Assembly: GCF_005845215.1 (NCBI RefSeq)
Contig: NZ_SPHO01000017.1
Coordinates: 62,001 to 126,000 of the forward strand
DNA: 64,000 nucleotides
Reading direction: 5' to 3'
DNA from: Clostridium sp. 1001271st1 H5
GTDB taxonomy: Bacteria > Bacillota > Clostridia > Lachnospirales > Lachnospiraceae
Shown here: piece by piece, positions 28,817 to 36,896 of the stretch
Numbering within the stretch: the first letter of the stretch is position 1
Layout of the letters: the number at the start of each line of letters is the position of its first letter
Position numbers and translations under genes: made by a program
Notes under the pieces: model-generated
Databases searched by the model: none
What the model saw: the letters and a program-made list of their open reading frames with translations, nothing else
Told to the model about the DNA's origin: nothing

Positions 28817-29335
28817 ATGATGTTATCCATCCATGATTTTCATTATTCCTCCGATGTACCCTATCCGCCCATCAAGGCTGAATCCGGAAATCCGGCCTAT
28901 GCAAGGGTGATGTTGGACAACATAGGCGGAAGCAATTCAGAGATGTCCGCCATATCTCTCTATATCTTCAACCAGCTGATTACCGGGTACAATCCCGATA
29001 TCAGCGCCGTATTTCACAAGGTCAGTATTGTGGAAATGCATCACCTGGAAATATTCGGAACATTGGCGCAGCAGCTGGGGGAGGAACCGCGGCTGTGGAC
29101 ACAGCACGGATGCAAGAAGATATACTGGTCCCCCAGCTACAACCAGTATCCCGAAGACCTGGGGGCACTGATGCGCAATGTCATTGACGGTGAAAAGGCA
29201 GCCATCAGCAAATATCAGCACCAGATTTCCTACATACGGGATGAAAATATCACAGAGAATTTACGGCGCATTATTTTGGATGAACGGCTGCACGTGGAGA
29301 TTTTTGAAAAGGTCTACGGAGCGTATTGTTCCTGA
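28817..29335 (+). CDS. Ferritin-like di-metal protein
   Basis: About 172 residues, mostly helical. Metal-ligand patterns of the ferritin-like fold are visible: Glu in NSEMSAIS, ExxH in VEMHHLEIF, Glu in DGEKAAIS and ExxH in DERLHVEIF. It resembles rubrerythrin/manganese-catalase-like small proteins without a rubredoxin tail. Start ATG 28817 (or the next ATG) follows AAAGGAG. It converges with a rubredoxin-containing gene only six bases away, suggesting a shared oxidative-stress or redox theme. Specific activity unknown. Confidence 0.82.
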   Translation: MMLSIHDFHYSSDVPYPPIKAESGNPAYARVMLDNIGGSNSEMSAISLYIFNQLITGYNPDISAVFHKVSIVEMHHLEIFGTLAQQLGEEPRLWTQHGCKKIYWSPSYNQYPEDLGALMRNVIDGEKAAISKYQHQISYIRDENITENLRRIILDERLHVEIFEKVYGAYCS

Positions 29336-29341
29336 ACAGCC

Positions 29342-30793
29342 TTACGCATGGCGTATATTCGTATACTCCGATATCTCCCTGCTGATGGTGCACAAATCGT
29401 CCACATCCATGTGGTGAATGTCGTCATGCCCTGTAATCCTGGCAAATGTCTTAATCTCTTCCAGGGATACCCTGAGGAAATTAGCCACTCTCTGCGCAGC
29501 TGCGTCCTCCCTTAAGCGGCTGCGCAGCTTTGCGTCCTGGGTTGCCACTCCTACGGGGCACATACCTGTGCCGCATATGCGGTACTGCTGGCAGGCTGCT
29601 GCCATCAATGCAGCGGATGCAACCGCAACCGCGTCCGCTCCCATGGCCAGCGCCTTTGCAAAATCAGAGGATACCCGCAGACCGCCTGTTACCACCAGCT
29701 GGGCGTCGCACCCCGCCTGGTCCAGATATTTCCTGGCCCTGTAAAGGGCATAAACCGTGGGCACGCTGGTGGAGTCCCTGATAATCCTGGGACTGGCACC
29801 GGTTGCGCCTCCCCTTCCGTCTATGGTAATGAAATCCGGTCCCCCATAGACGCAGAATTCCAAATCCTTCTCAATCCTTCCCGCTGCTATCTTAATGCCA
29901 ATGGGCCGTCCCCCGGACACAAAACGCAGTCTGTCCACCAGGGCTTTCAAATCCTCTTTGGTATCAATGCCTGGAAAACGCGACGGGCTGATAACATCCT
30001 GGCCCAGAGGTTTATTCCTTATGGCGGCAATCTCCGGCGTCACCTTGCCTCCCGGAAGATGGCCGCCCATACCGGGCTTTGTGCCCTGTCCGATTTTTAT
30101 CTCTATGGCGTCCGCATCCCTCAGGTTCTGGTCAGTGACACTATACTGGTTGGGCACGTATTCAAATATATACTTATAGGCTGCTGCTTTTTCCTCCGGC
30201 AGTATGCCTCCCTCGCCGGAGCACATGGCGGTGCGGACCATGGCGCTTCCCCTGGACAGCGCTGTCTTTGCCTCCCTGGAAAGAGCTCCAAAGGACATGT
30301 GGGAAATATAAACAGGATGGTCCAGGACCATGGGCTTGGCCGCATGTTTTCCTATAATGGTTTCGGTCTTTACCGGGGCATGTTCATCCAATGGCATGGG
30401 ATTCAGCTGGGCGCCCAGAAACAGGATATCGTCCCAGCCCGGCATGGGCATCTGTGTTCCCATGGCAGCAATGATGGACTGTCCCTTCACCGCCATCTCG
30501 TGAATCTCGTCCATATAGCGGGCATCGGTCTGGGTCCTGGCATACTCCGGGTCATAGGCCTCTGCCTCGCCCGTACCGGCGCCGCAGCCTTCACATTTTT
30601 CCTGAGCCTCTTCCTTTTTGGCCGGCGCCTCCATCCCCTTCCCATTCTCCGGGTTCCTGTCTCCGTCCTCAGTCTTCACCAGCTTGTCAGCCGTGACCAT
30701 GCACACGGGACAGACCTTTAAATCAGATACCGGCACCCCCTCCTTTTCCTCGTCATAAATAGAACCACAAAATCTGCAACGGTATACTGCCAT
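29342..30793 (-). CDS. Rubredoxin-glutamate-synthase-like FMN protein
   Basis: About 483 residues. The N-terminus is a rubredoxin-like module (CRFC ... CPVC), then a Glu/Lys-rich linker with another CxxC pair (CEGC). The rest is the GltB-type FMN domain (GGRGGATGASPRIIRDS, TGGLRVSSDFAKALAMGADAV) and the iron-sulfur segment CGTGMCPVGVATQD. No glutaminase domain is present. Such stand-alone FMN domains are often annotated as glutamate synthase, but electron flow from rubredoxin suggests another reductase role. Start ATG 30793 follows GGGGG; the extra 50 upstream codons cross its promoter. Confidence 0.9.
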   Translation of the reverse strand: MAVYRCRFCGSIYDEEKEGVPVSDLKVCPVCMVTADKLVKTEDGDRNPENGKGMEAPAKKEEAQEKCEGCGAGTGEAEAYDPEYARTQTDARYMDEIHEMAVKGQSIIAAMGTQMPMPGWDDILFLGAQLNPMPLDEHAPVKTETIIGKHAAKPMVLDHPVYISHMSFGALSREAKTALSRGSAMVRTAMCSGEGGILPEEKAAAYKYIFEYVPNQYSVTDQNLRDADAIEIKIGQGTKPGMGGHLPGGKVTPEIAAIRNKPLGQDVISPSRFPGIDTKEDLKALVDRLRFVSGGRPIGIKIAAGRIEKDLEFCVYGGPDFITIDGRGGATGASPRIIRDSTSVPTVYALYRARKYLDQAGCDAQLVVTGGLRVSSDFAKALAMGADAVAVASAALMAAACQQYRICGTGMCPVGVATQDAKLRSRLREDAAAQRVANFLRVSLEEIKTFARITGHDDIHHMDVDDLCTISREISEYTNIRHA

Positions 30794-30826
30794 TCTGTTT
30801 CCCCCTTCTCTTGGTTTACCTTTAAT

Positions 30827-30845
30827 AATAGTAATTATTACTATT
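30827..30845 (-). promoter_or_regulatory. 7-1-7 palindrome, possible Fur/PerR-family operator
   Basis: AATAGTAAT, a central T, and ATTACTATT form a perfect 19-base dyad. It overlaps or closely follows a candidate promoter (TTGCAG, 17 bases, TAAAAT) of the rubredoxin-GltB-like gene. The core TAGTAAT-T-ATTACTA has the spacing of PerR and Fur boxes, matching their half-sites at about five of seven positions. Confidence 0.5.
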
Positions 30846-30900
30846 TTAAATATAGCACAAACACACTGCAATGTCCAGTGTTTTATACCTTCATATATCA

Positions 30901-30930
30901 TTGACTTACCTGTATAAATAATGTTACAAT
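30901..30930 (+). promoter_or_regulatory. SigA-type promoter of the MATE gene
   Basis: TTGACT (30901-30906), 18-base spacer, TACAAT (30925-30930); the ATG is about 32 bases past the predicted start. Confidence 0.65.
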
Positions 30931-30968
30931 ATCTTTCATGCACAAACGAGAAAGGAAGTCGCTATACA

Positions 30969-32330
30969 ATGTCCCAAGAAAACAAGATGGGTGTCATGCC
31001 CATTAATAAACTGCTGATATCCATGTCCCTGCCCATGATTATCTCTATGCTGGTACAGGCCCTGTACAATATCGTGGACAGCGTGTTTGTATCCATGATT
31101 AACCAGGCTGCCCTGACCGCAGTATCCATGGCATTTCCCATCCAGAACCTGCTGATTGCGGTGTCTGCCGGTACCTGTGTGGGTGTCAACGCCCTGCTGT
31201 CCCGTTCCCTGGGGGAGAAAAATCCCAAGGCTGCCAACCTGGCTGCTGTCAACGGGCTGTTCCTGGCCTTCTTAAGCTTCCTGGCCTTTGCAGTCTTCGG
31301 CCTGTTCGGCGCCAGGCTGTTCTTTGAAAGCCAGACAACCAATCCGGTCATCATTGAATACGGCGTACAGTATCTTCAGATTGTCTGCCTCTTCAGTTTC
31401 GGGCTCTTTGGGGAAATGATGTTTGAAAGGATTCTCCAGTCCACAGGCCAGACCTTTTACTGTATGATTACACAGGGCACCGGCGCCATCATCAATATCA
31501 TACTGGACCCCATTCTTATCTTCGGCCTGTTCGGAGTGCCTGCGATGGGAATTCAGGGTGCTGCAGCAGCCACTGTATTCGGCCAGATTGTGGCCATGTT
31601 CCTGGCCCTTGCACTGAACCATACCAAAAACAAGGATGTGCGCATCAGTTTCAGGGGATTTACCCCTAACCGGAAGACTATTTCTGTTATCTACCAGGTG
31701 GGCGTGCCCTCCATCATCATGCAGTCCATCAGCTCTGTCATGACCTTTGGAATGAACAAGATTCTGATTGGATTTTCTGAGACAGCCGTCGCTGTATTCG
31801 GAGTGTATTTCAAGCTTCAGAGCTTTATCTTCATGCCGATATTCGGACTGAACAACGGTATGATACCCATTGTAGCCTATAACTACGGGGCGCGCAGCAA
31901 AAAGCGCATCATGGAGACGGTCCGCCTGAGCATCGGCATTGCAGTCGGCATCATGCTCGCCGGACTGTTGGTGTTCCATCTCATGACGCCCCAGCTGCTG
32001 CTGCTCTTCCAGGCAGACGAGGAAATGCTGTCCATCGGCGTCCCCGCACTCCGCATCATCAGCCTCAGCTTCCTGTTTGCAGGTTACTGCATCATCGTAG
32101 GCTCTGTATTCCAGGCCCTGGGCAACGGCGTATACAGCCTGATTATATCCGTGGCCAGACAGCTGGTATGTATCCTCCCCCTGGCCTGGTTCTTTGCCCA
32201 ATCCTTTGGGCTGCACGCAGTGTGGTTCTCCCTGCCTCTGGCTGAAATCACCTCCGTGGTGCTCAGTTCCGTCCTGTTCCGCAAGATTTATCTGGATAAG
32301 ATAAAGCCCCTGGGACAGCCTGCCGCCTGA
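30969..32330 (+). CDS. MATE-family efflux transporter
   Basis: About 453 residues with twelve predicted membrane helices. Family segments include PMIISMLVQALYNIVDSVFV, ARLFFESQ and EKNPKAANLAAVNG. MATE proteins export drugs or metabolites in exchange for sodium or protons. Start ATG 30969; the AAAGGAAG site is about 12 bases upstream. Single gene divergent from the rubredoxin-GltB-like gene over 175 bases. Substrate unknown. Confidence 0.93.
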   Translation: MSQENKMGVMPINKLLISMSLPMIISMLVQALYNIVDSVFVSMINQAALTAVSMAFPIQNLLIAVSAGTCVGVNALLSRSLGEKNPKAANLAAVNGLFLAFLSFLAFAVFGLFGARLFFESQTTNPVIIEYGVQYLQIVCLFSFGLFGEMMFERILQSTGQTFYCMITQGTGAIINIILDPILIFGLFGVPAMGIQGAAAATVFGQIVAMFLALALNHTKNKDVRISFRGFTPNRKTISVIYQVGVPSIIMQSISSVMTFGMNKILIGFSETAVAVFGVYFKLQSFIFMPIFGLNNGMIPIVAYNYGARSKKRIMETVRLSIGIAVGIMLAGLLVFHLMTPQLLLLFQADEEMLSIGVPALRIISLSFLFAGYCIIVGSVFQALGNGVYSLIISVARQLVCILPLAWFFAQSFGLHAVWFSLPLAEITSVVLSSVLFRKIYLDKIKPLGQPAA

Positions 32331-32413
32331 CGGCGGCCGGATGAGCCATATGATTGCGGATGCTGATTTAAGTCCGCATGCTGATTTAAATCCATATAAC
32401 TCACAGACAAAAA

Positions 32414-32454
32414 GCGGGCTGTCCGGGAATGTAAACTGTTCCCGGACGGCCCGT
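32414..32454. terminator. Terminator between the MATE and SIMPL genes
   Basis: GCGGGC-GTCCGGGAA pairs with TTCCCGGAC-GCCCGT across an 8-9 base loop, between converging genes. Short direct repeats (ATGCTGATTTAA) lie just before it. Confidence 0.75.
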
Positions 32455-32504
32455 CTCTCTGCTGTGCTGCTGTGTTTCTTAATCTTGTACTTCCATTTTA
32501 TTCC

Positions 32505-33293
32505 CTACTCTGCCGCATAATTCAGTCTTACCGTAATATTGGCAGTCTTGTACCTGGAGCTGGTATCCAGGTACCCGTCGTAGCTGTAGGATTCCGACCC
32601 GGAATTCTTGGCCGTAATCTGGAACACGCCCAAGGTGGCGCTTAACAGCTTGCCTGCCTTTGCTCCTGAGCCGGCGGACATGATGTCGATGCGCTCCTTT
32701 GCATTAGCAGTGGCCTTTTCAATCAGGTCCAGCTTTACCTCATCCAGCTTGGTGTAATAATATTCCGGCAGATTGGACTCAAACTCCACTCCTGATTCAA
32801 TCAGCTTGGTGATGTCCCTGGAGATATTCTCCACCTTGTCAATATCGTAGGATGATACCGTCAGGCTCTGAGTCAGGTCATATCCCTCCGGCTCATCTCC
32901 CAGGTACCTGCCCTCATCGTCGTATCGGGACGTATAGGTCTGGGAAATATTCACGGAGCTGAATATCATCTCATCCTCCGCCACCTGGTTTTCCTCCAGA
33001 TACCGCCTTACCAGTTCCGCATCCTTTTTGATAATGGCATAGGCATCCTTTGGCGTGTTCCCATGAACCGAAAAGCTGCCTCTCCACACTATCAGGTCCG
33101 ATTCAAAATCACAGCTGGCTGAACCGGTTGCAGTGATTCCGCTTCCTCCGCCGCTCTTCTTATAATTCACCAGTCCGCCGGTAAAGATGCTGACGCAGAT
33201 AATGGCTCCAATTGTGGCAATAAGCGCGATAAGCACGGACCTGCCCTGGGCCGGGAAACCTGCCCTTTCCTTTTTCTCCTTGTTCTCTTCCAA
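32505..33293 (-). CDS. SIMPL (DUF541) domain protein, membrane anchored
   Basis: About 262 residues with an N-terminal helix (VLIALIATIGAIICVSIF) and an extracytoplasmic SIMPL domain (ATGSASCDFESDLIVWRG ... ANITVRLNYAAE). Function of the family is poorly known. I propose a TTG start at 33293: AGGAGG lies 11 bases before it, while the upstream ATG 33317 has that AGGAGG inside its own reading frame and no site of its own. ATG 33317 remains possible. Confidence 0.82.
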   Translation of the reverse strand: MEENKEKKERAGFPAQGRSVLIALIATIGAIICVSIFTGGLVNYKKSGGGSGITATGSASCDFESDLIVWRGSFSVHGNTPKDAYAIIKKDAELVRRYLEENQVAEDEMIFSSVNISQTYTSRYDDEGRYLGDEPEGYDLTQSLTVSSYDIDKVENISRDITKLIESGVEFESNLPEYYYTKLDEVKLDLIEKATANAKERIDIMSAGSGAKAGKLLSATLGVFQITAKNSGSESYSYDGYLDTSSRYKTANITVRLNYAAE

Positions 33294-33436
33294 TCCCTCA
33301 CAAACCTCCTTTGACATGTTCTTACAAACCTGCGCGCCCTGCGCAGGATGTGATGGTCTTAGTATAGCACGTAAGAGTTGAAAGAGACCTAACGGCTTTC
33401 TTAATATTTACGGTCAAAATAGGGGCTTCATCATAC

Positions 33437-34831
33437 CTATATCAAGGCATCCAGCCGTTTAAGGGCTTCAATGTATATCACCATGGCATTGGTAAGGTTC
33501 TCAATCCTCACACACTCATCGGGCTGGTGGCCTCCGCCGTGTCCGGGAGGGCAGGGCTTTTTCTGTCCCCTGATACCCGGTCCAAAGGCAACTGCATTAG
33601 GCAGCTTCCTGGCATAGGTGCCTCCGCCCATGGAGTAGGCTTTGTCCTCTGTCCCCAGCACCTGGCTGCACAGGGCGGTCAGCTCCTTTACCACCGGGCT
33701 TTCCGGGTCAATGACACAGGGCGGGTTATCCCGGCTCCAGTCCAGTATCCAGCCGTATTGCCTGGCTGCTGCGCTCATCTGCTCCACCAGGGATGCCGCA
33801 TCCGCTGTTACCGGATAGCGGATATTGAAATTCTGGATGAACCTTCCCCTTTCTGTCCGGGCCATGCCTCCCACCAGGGTAAGCCTGCCGGACAGGGAAT
33901 CCTCAAACCGGAGGTTCATTCCTTCCCCATAATAATCCGCAAATCCCTGGTCCAGAAACCGGAAGCAGGTCCTTTCCTCTTCTGTCAGAAAGGGAGCTCC
34001 TGCCAGCATATGGGCCAGCTTCACGGCCGCACTGTCAGACCCCTCAGGAAAGGCAGCGTGGGCAGTCTTTCCTGAGGCCTTTACCAGGATGCCGCCATTG
34101 TCCGACACTGTAAAATCCTGCCGGTTCTCCAGGCTGTCCACATAGGCCCTGACCGTCTCACAGGCAACCTGGTCCAGGTATACCCGGGCCTCTGCCGGAA
34201 CTGCATTGGATGCCACCCCGGCGGAAAACATGGCCCCATGGCCCTCCGGAATCCCGCATGAAAATTCCCCTTCCAGAATTCCCTTTTCCCCGTAGCAGAC
34301 AGGAAAGGAAGCGTCCGGCGTAAAAGAGAACTCCGGAGTAGGATAATGGGAGGTGTAGTACTCAATATCCTCCATCCCCCGTTCCTCACTGCATCCCAGA
34401 TACAGCCGTATGGTGTGCTCCAGCCGTATTCCCTGCTCCTTCAGATATTTCATGCTGTAGAGCGCGGCAGCGGCAGGCCCCTTGTTGTCCGCACTTCCCC
34501 GGCCGTACAGCCACCCGTCCTTCACCACGGGTACGTAGGGGTCTGTACTCCATCCGTTTCCCTCATGCACCACATCCAGATGGACGAACATGCCGATTTC
34601 CTTCCCCGTCCTGCCCGGCATAAGGATGCTTCCGCAGTGGTAGCCATGGTTTTCCGTCTCAAATCCCATGCTCCGTCCAATCTCCAGGGCCCTGTCCAAT
34701 ACCAAGGCGCAGCCCTCCCCGTAGGGATGTTCCCCTGTTCCCGGTTCGCTGACACTGCGGATTTTCATTAGCTCCATGGCAGTATCCAGCATATTGTCTC
34801 TCTGGTCCAATACCCATTCTTTTACATCCAT
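33437..34831 (-). CDS. Sapep/PepV-type M20 dipeptidase
   Basis: 464 residues. Zinc/manganese ligands of family M20 are visible: His in MFVHLDVVHEG, Asp in GRGSADNKGP, Glu pair in SEERGMED and the later GPGIRGQKKPCPPGHGGGHQPDE region. It cleaves dipeptides in the cytosol. It lies 41 bases after the second peptide-importer ATPase gene, so imported peptides probably feed directly to it. Confidence 0.92.
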   Translation of the reverse strand: MDVKEWVLDQRDNMLDTAMELMKIRSVSEPGTGEHPYGEGCALVLDRALEIGRSMGFETENHGYHCGSILMPGRTGKEIGMFVHLDVVHEGNGWSTDPYVPVVKDGWLYGRGSADNKGPAAAALYSMKYLKEQGIRLEHTIRLYLGCSEERGMEDIEYYTSHYPTPEFSFTPDASFPVCYGEKGILEGEFSCGIPEGHGAMFSAGVASNAVPAEARVYLDQVACETVRAYVDSLENRQDFTVSDNGGILVKASGKTAHAAFPEGSDSAAVKLAHMLAGAPFLTEEERTCFRFLDQGFADYYGEGMNLRFEDSLSGRLTLVGGMARTERGRFIQNFNIRYPVTADAASLVEQMSAAARQYGWILDWSRDNPPCVIDPESPVVKELTALCSQVLGTEDKAYSMGGGTYARKLPNAVAFGPGIRGQKKPCPPGHGGGHQPDECVRIENLTNAMVIYIEALKRLDALI

Positions 34832-34872
34832 ATTCTTACTTCCCTCTATTTGTGGCCGTTCGGACGGCGCGT

Positions 34873-35850
34873 TTATTCGTCATACAGATGACAGGCCACA
34901 AAATGCCTGTCCCCCACATCCTTTAATTCCGGCACCTGGGTGCGGCATTTTTCCGTGGCATAACGGCATCTGGTGTGGAACCGGCATCCCTGGGGCGGAT
35001 TAAAGGGGCTGGGTACATCCCCCTCCAGGTGGATTTTATTGTACTGGATATCCATATCAGGAATGGGGATGGCTGAAAGAAGGGCCTGGGTGTAGGGATG
35101 CCTTGCATCCTCATACAGCGCCTTCTTGTCCGCAATTTCCATTACATTTCCCAGATACATGACCATGATGCGGTCACAGATATACCGCACCACGCTCAGG
35201 TCATGGGAAATGAACAGATAGGTCAAATCCAGCTCCTTCTGAAGGTCCATCATCAGGTTCAGCACCTGGGCCCGGACCGACACATCCAGGGCCGATACCG
35301 GCTCGTCGCACACCACAAATCTGGGATTCAGCACCAACGCCCTGGCAATGACGATTCTCTGGCGCTGTCCGCCTGAAAACTCATGGGGATAGCGGTTCAT
35401 GAATTCCAGCGGAAGTCCCACCTTATCCATGATTTGGATTACCCTGGCCTCCTTTTCCTCCTTTGTTCCCATGGCAAATACATCCAATGGGGCACAAATC
35501 AGTTCCCTGACCGTCATACGCGGATTCAGGGAGGAATAGGGGTCCTGGAAAATGATTTGGAGTTCCCTGCGCATCTGGCGCATCTCTTCCTTGCCGTATC
35601 CTGCCAGATTGTTTCCCCGGTAAACCACCTGCCCCTCCGTTGGTTCGTGAAGACGCAGAATGGTCCTGCCCAGGGTGGACTTGCCGCAGCCCGACTCTCC
35701 CACCACTCCCAGTGTCTCCCCGTACTCCATGGAAAAGCTGACGCCGTCCAGGGCCTTTACCGCCCTTGGCTCCTTTCCCCTTCGTCTCTTGCCGGAGAAA
35801 AAGTATTTCTTTAAATCTTTGACTTCCAGGATTGTCTCATTGCTGCTCAT
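34873..35850 (-). CDS. Peptide ABC importer ATPase, OppF/DppF type
   Basis: 325 residues with Walker A GESGCGKST, signature FSGGQRQRI, Walker B RFVVCDEPVSALD and the C-terminal oligopeptide-type cysteine region (CRFHTRCRYATEKC). It energises the OppB/OppC pore together with the preceding OppD-type ATPase, whose stop overlaps its ATG by four bases. Confidence 0.93.
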   Translation of the reverse strand: MSSNETILEVKDLKKYFFSGKRRRGKEPRAVKALDGVSFSMEYGETLGVVGESGCGKSTLGRTILRLHEPTEGQVVYRGNNLAGYGKEEMRQMRRELQIIFQDPYSSLNPRMTVRELICAPLDVFAMGTKEEKEARVIQIMDKVGLPLEFMNRYPHEFSGGQRQRIVIARALVLNPRFVVCDEPVSALDVSVRAQVLNLMMDLQKELDLTYLFISHDLSVVRYICDRIMVMYLGNVMEIADKKALYEDARHPYTQALLSAIPIPDMDIQYNKIHLEGDVPSPFNPPQGCRFHTRCRYATEKCRTQVPELKDVGDRHFVACHLYDE

Positions 35851-36836
35851 GCCTTTTCCTCCTTAAGATTCTCATACTTCCAGCAGCTCACCTTGTGTCC
35901 GTCATCCGTGATATACACCGGCGGCTGGTGCTCCCTGCATTTGTCCATGGAATAGAGACAGCGGGCGCAGAACCTGCACCCCTTTGGCATCCTGTCCAGG
36001 GACGGCACCGTACCGTCAATGGAGAACAGGCGGTCCGAATCCTTGTCAAGGCGGGGTATGGAAGCTAAAAGGCCCTGTGTATAAGGATGCATGGCCTCCT
36101 TGAATATCTGTCTGGCACTGCCGTACTCCATAACCTTGCCGGCGTACATGACCATGATGTAGTCGGCCATCTCAGCCACCACGCCCATGTCATGGGTGAT
36201 AAGAATGATGGAAGCATTGATTTTCTTCTTAAGCTCCACCATCAGGTCGATAATCTGGGCCTGGATGGTAACGTCCAGCGCAGTGGTGGGCTCGTCTGCA
36301 ATCAGAAGGGAGGGATTGCATGACAGCGCCATGGCAATCATGACCCTCTGCCTCATTCCCCCTGACAGCTGATGGGGGAATTCCTTCAGCCTCTGCTCCG
36401 GAGAAGAGACACCAACCTTTGTAAGGATATCCAGGGCCTGCCTTTTAATCTCATCCTTAGAAAGGCTGCTGTGTACGGAGATGGTTTCCTCCAGCTGTCT
36501 TCCAATGGTGAGCACAGGATTCAGGGATGTCATGGAGTCCTGGAATATCATGGATATCTCCCTGCCTCTTATCCGGCACATCTCCTTATTCCCTTTTTTG
36601 GCAATATCCTCGCCCTTATAAAGGATTTCACCGCCTGCCACAGAACCCACTGCATGGGGCAGCAGCTGCAGGATGGACAGGGAAGTGACGCTCTTGCCGC
36701 AGCCGGATTCCCCGACAATGCCCAGGGTGTCTCCCTCGTTTACGGAAAAGCTCACATCGTCCACGGCAGTCACAGTCCCCCTTTTGGTCCTGAACTGTGT
36801 CTTTAAATGTTTAACCTCTAATAATGGCTGTGCCAT
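35847..36836 (-). CDS. Peptide ABC importer ATPase, OppD/DppD type
   Basis: 329 residues with Walker A GESGCGKSV, signature LSGGMRQRV, Walker B SLLIADEPTTALD and a C-terminal CRFCARCLYSMDKC segment. Start ATG 36836 after AGGAGG. Pairs with the OppF-type ATPase. Confidence 0.93.
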   Translation of the reverse strand: MAQPLLEVKHLKTQFRTKRGTVTAVDDVSFSVNEGDTLGIVGESGCGKSVTSLSILQLLPHAVGSVAGGEILYKGEDIAKKGNKEMCRIRGREISMIFQDSMTSLNPVLTIGRQLEETISVHSSLSKDEIKRQALDILTKVGVSSPEQRLKEFPHQLSGGMRQRVMIAMALSCNPSLLIADEPTTALDVTIQAQIIDLMVELKKKINASIILITHDMGVVAEMADYIMVMYAGKVMEYGSARQIFKEAMHPYTQGLLASIPRLDKDSDRLFSIDGTVPSLDRMPKGCRFCARCLYSMDKCREHQPPVYITDDGHKVSCWKYENLKEEKA

Positions 36837-36896
36837 ATTCTACCTCCTTTGCAGGGCCGGCACCGGGAATATCCCGGTGCCTGTGCTGCGTAATGA

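Noticed and set aside
31272-32216. 314-residue open frame opposite the MATE gene
   Set aside because: Antisense of membrane helices gives charged shadow peptides; MATE frame is certain.
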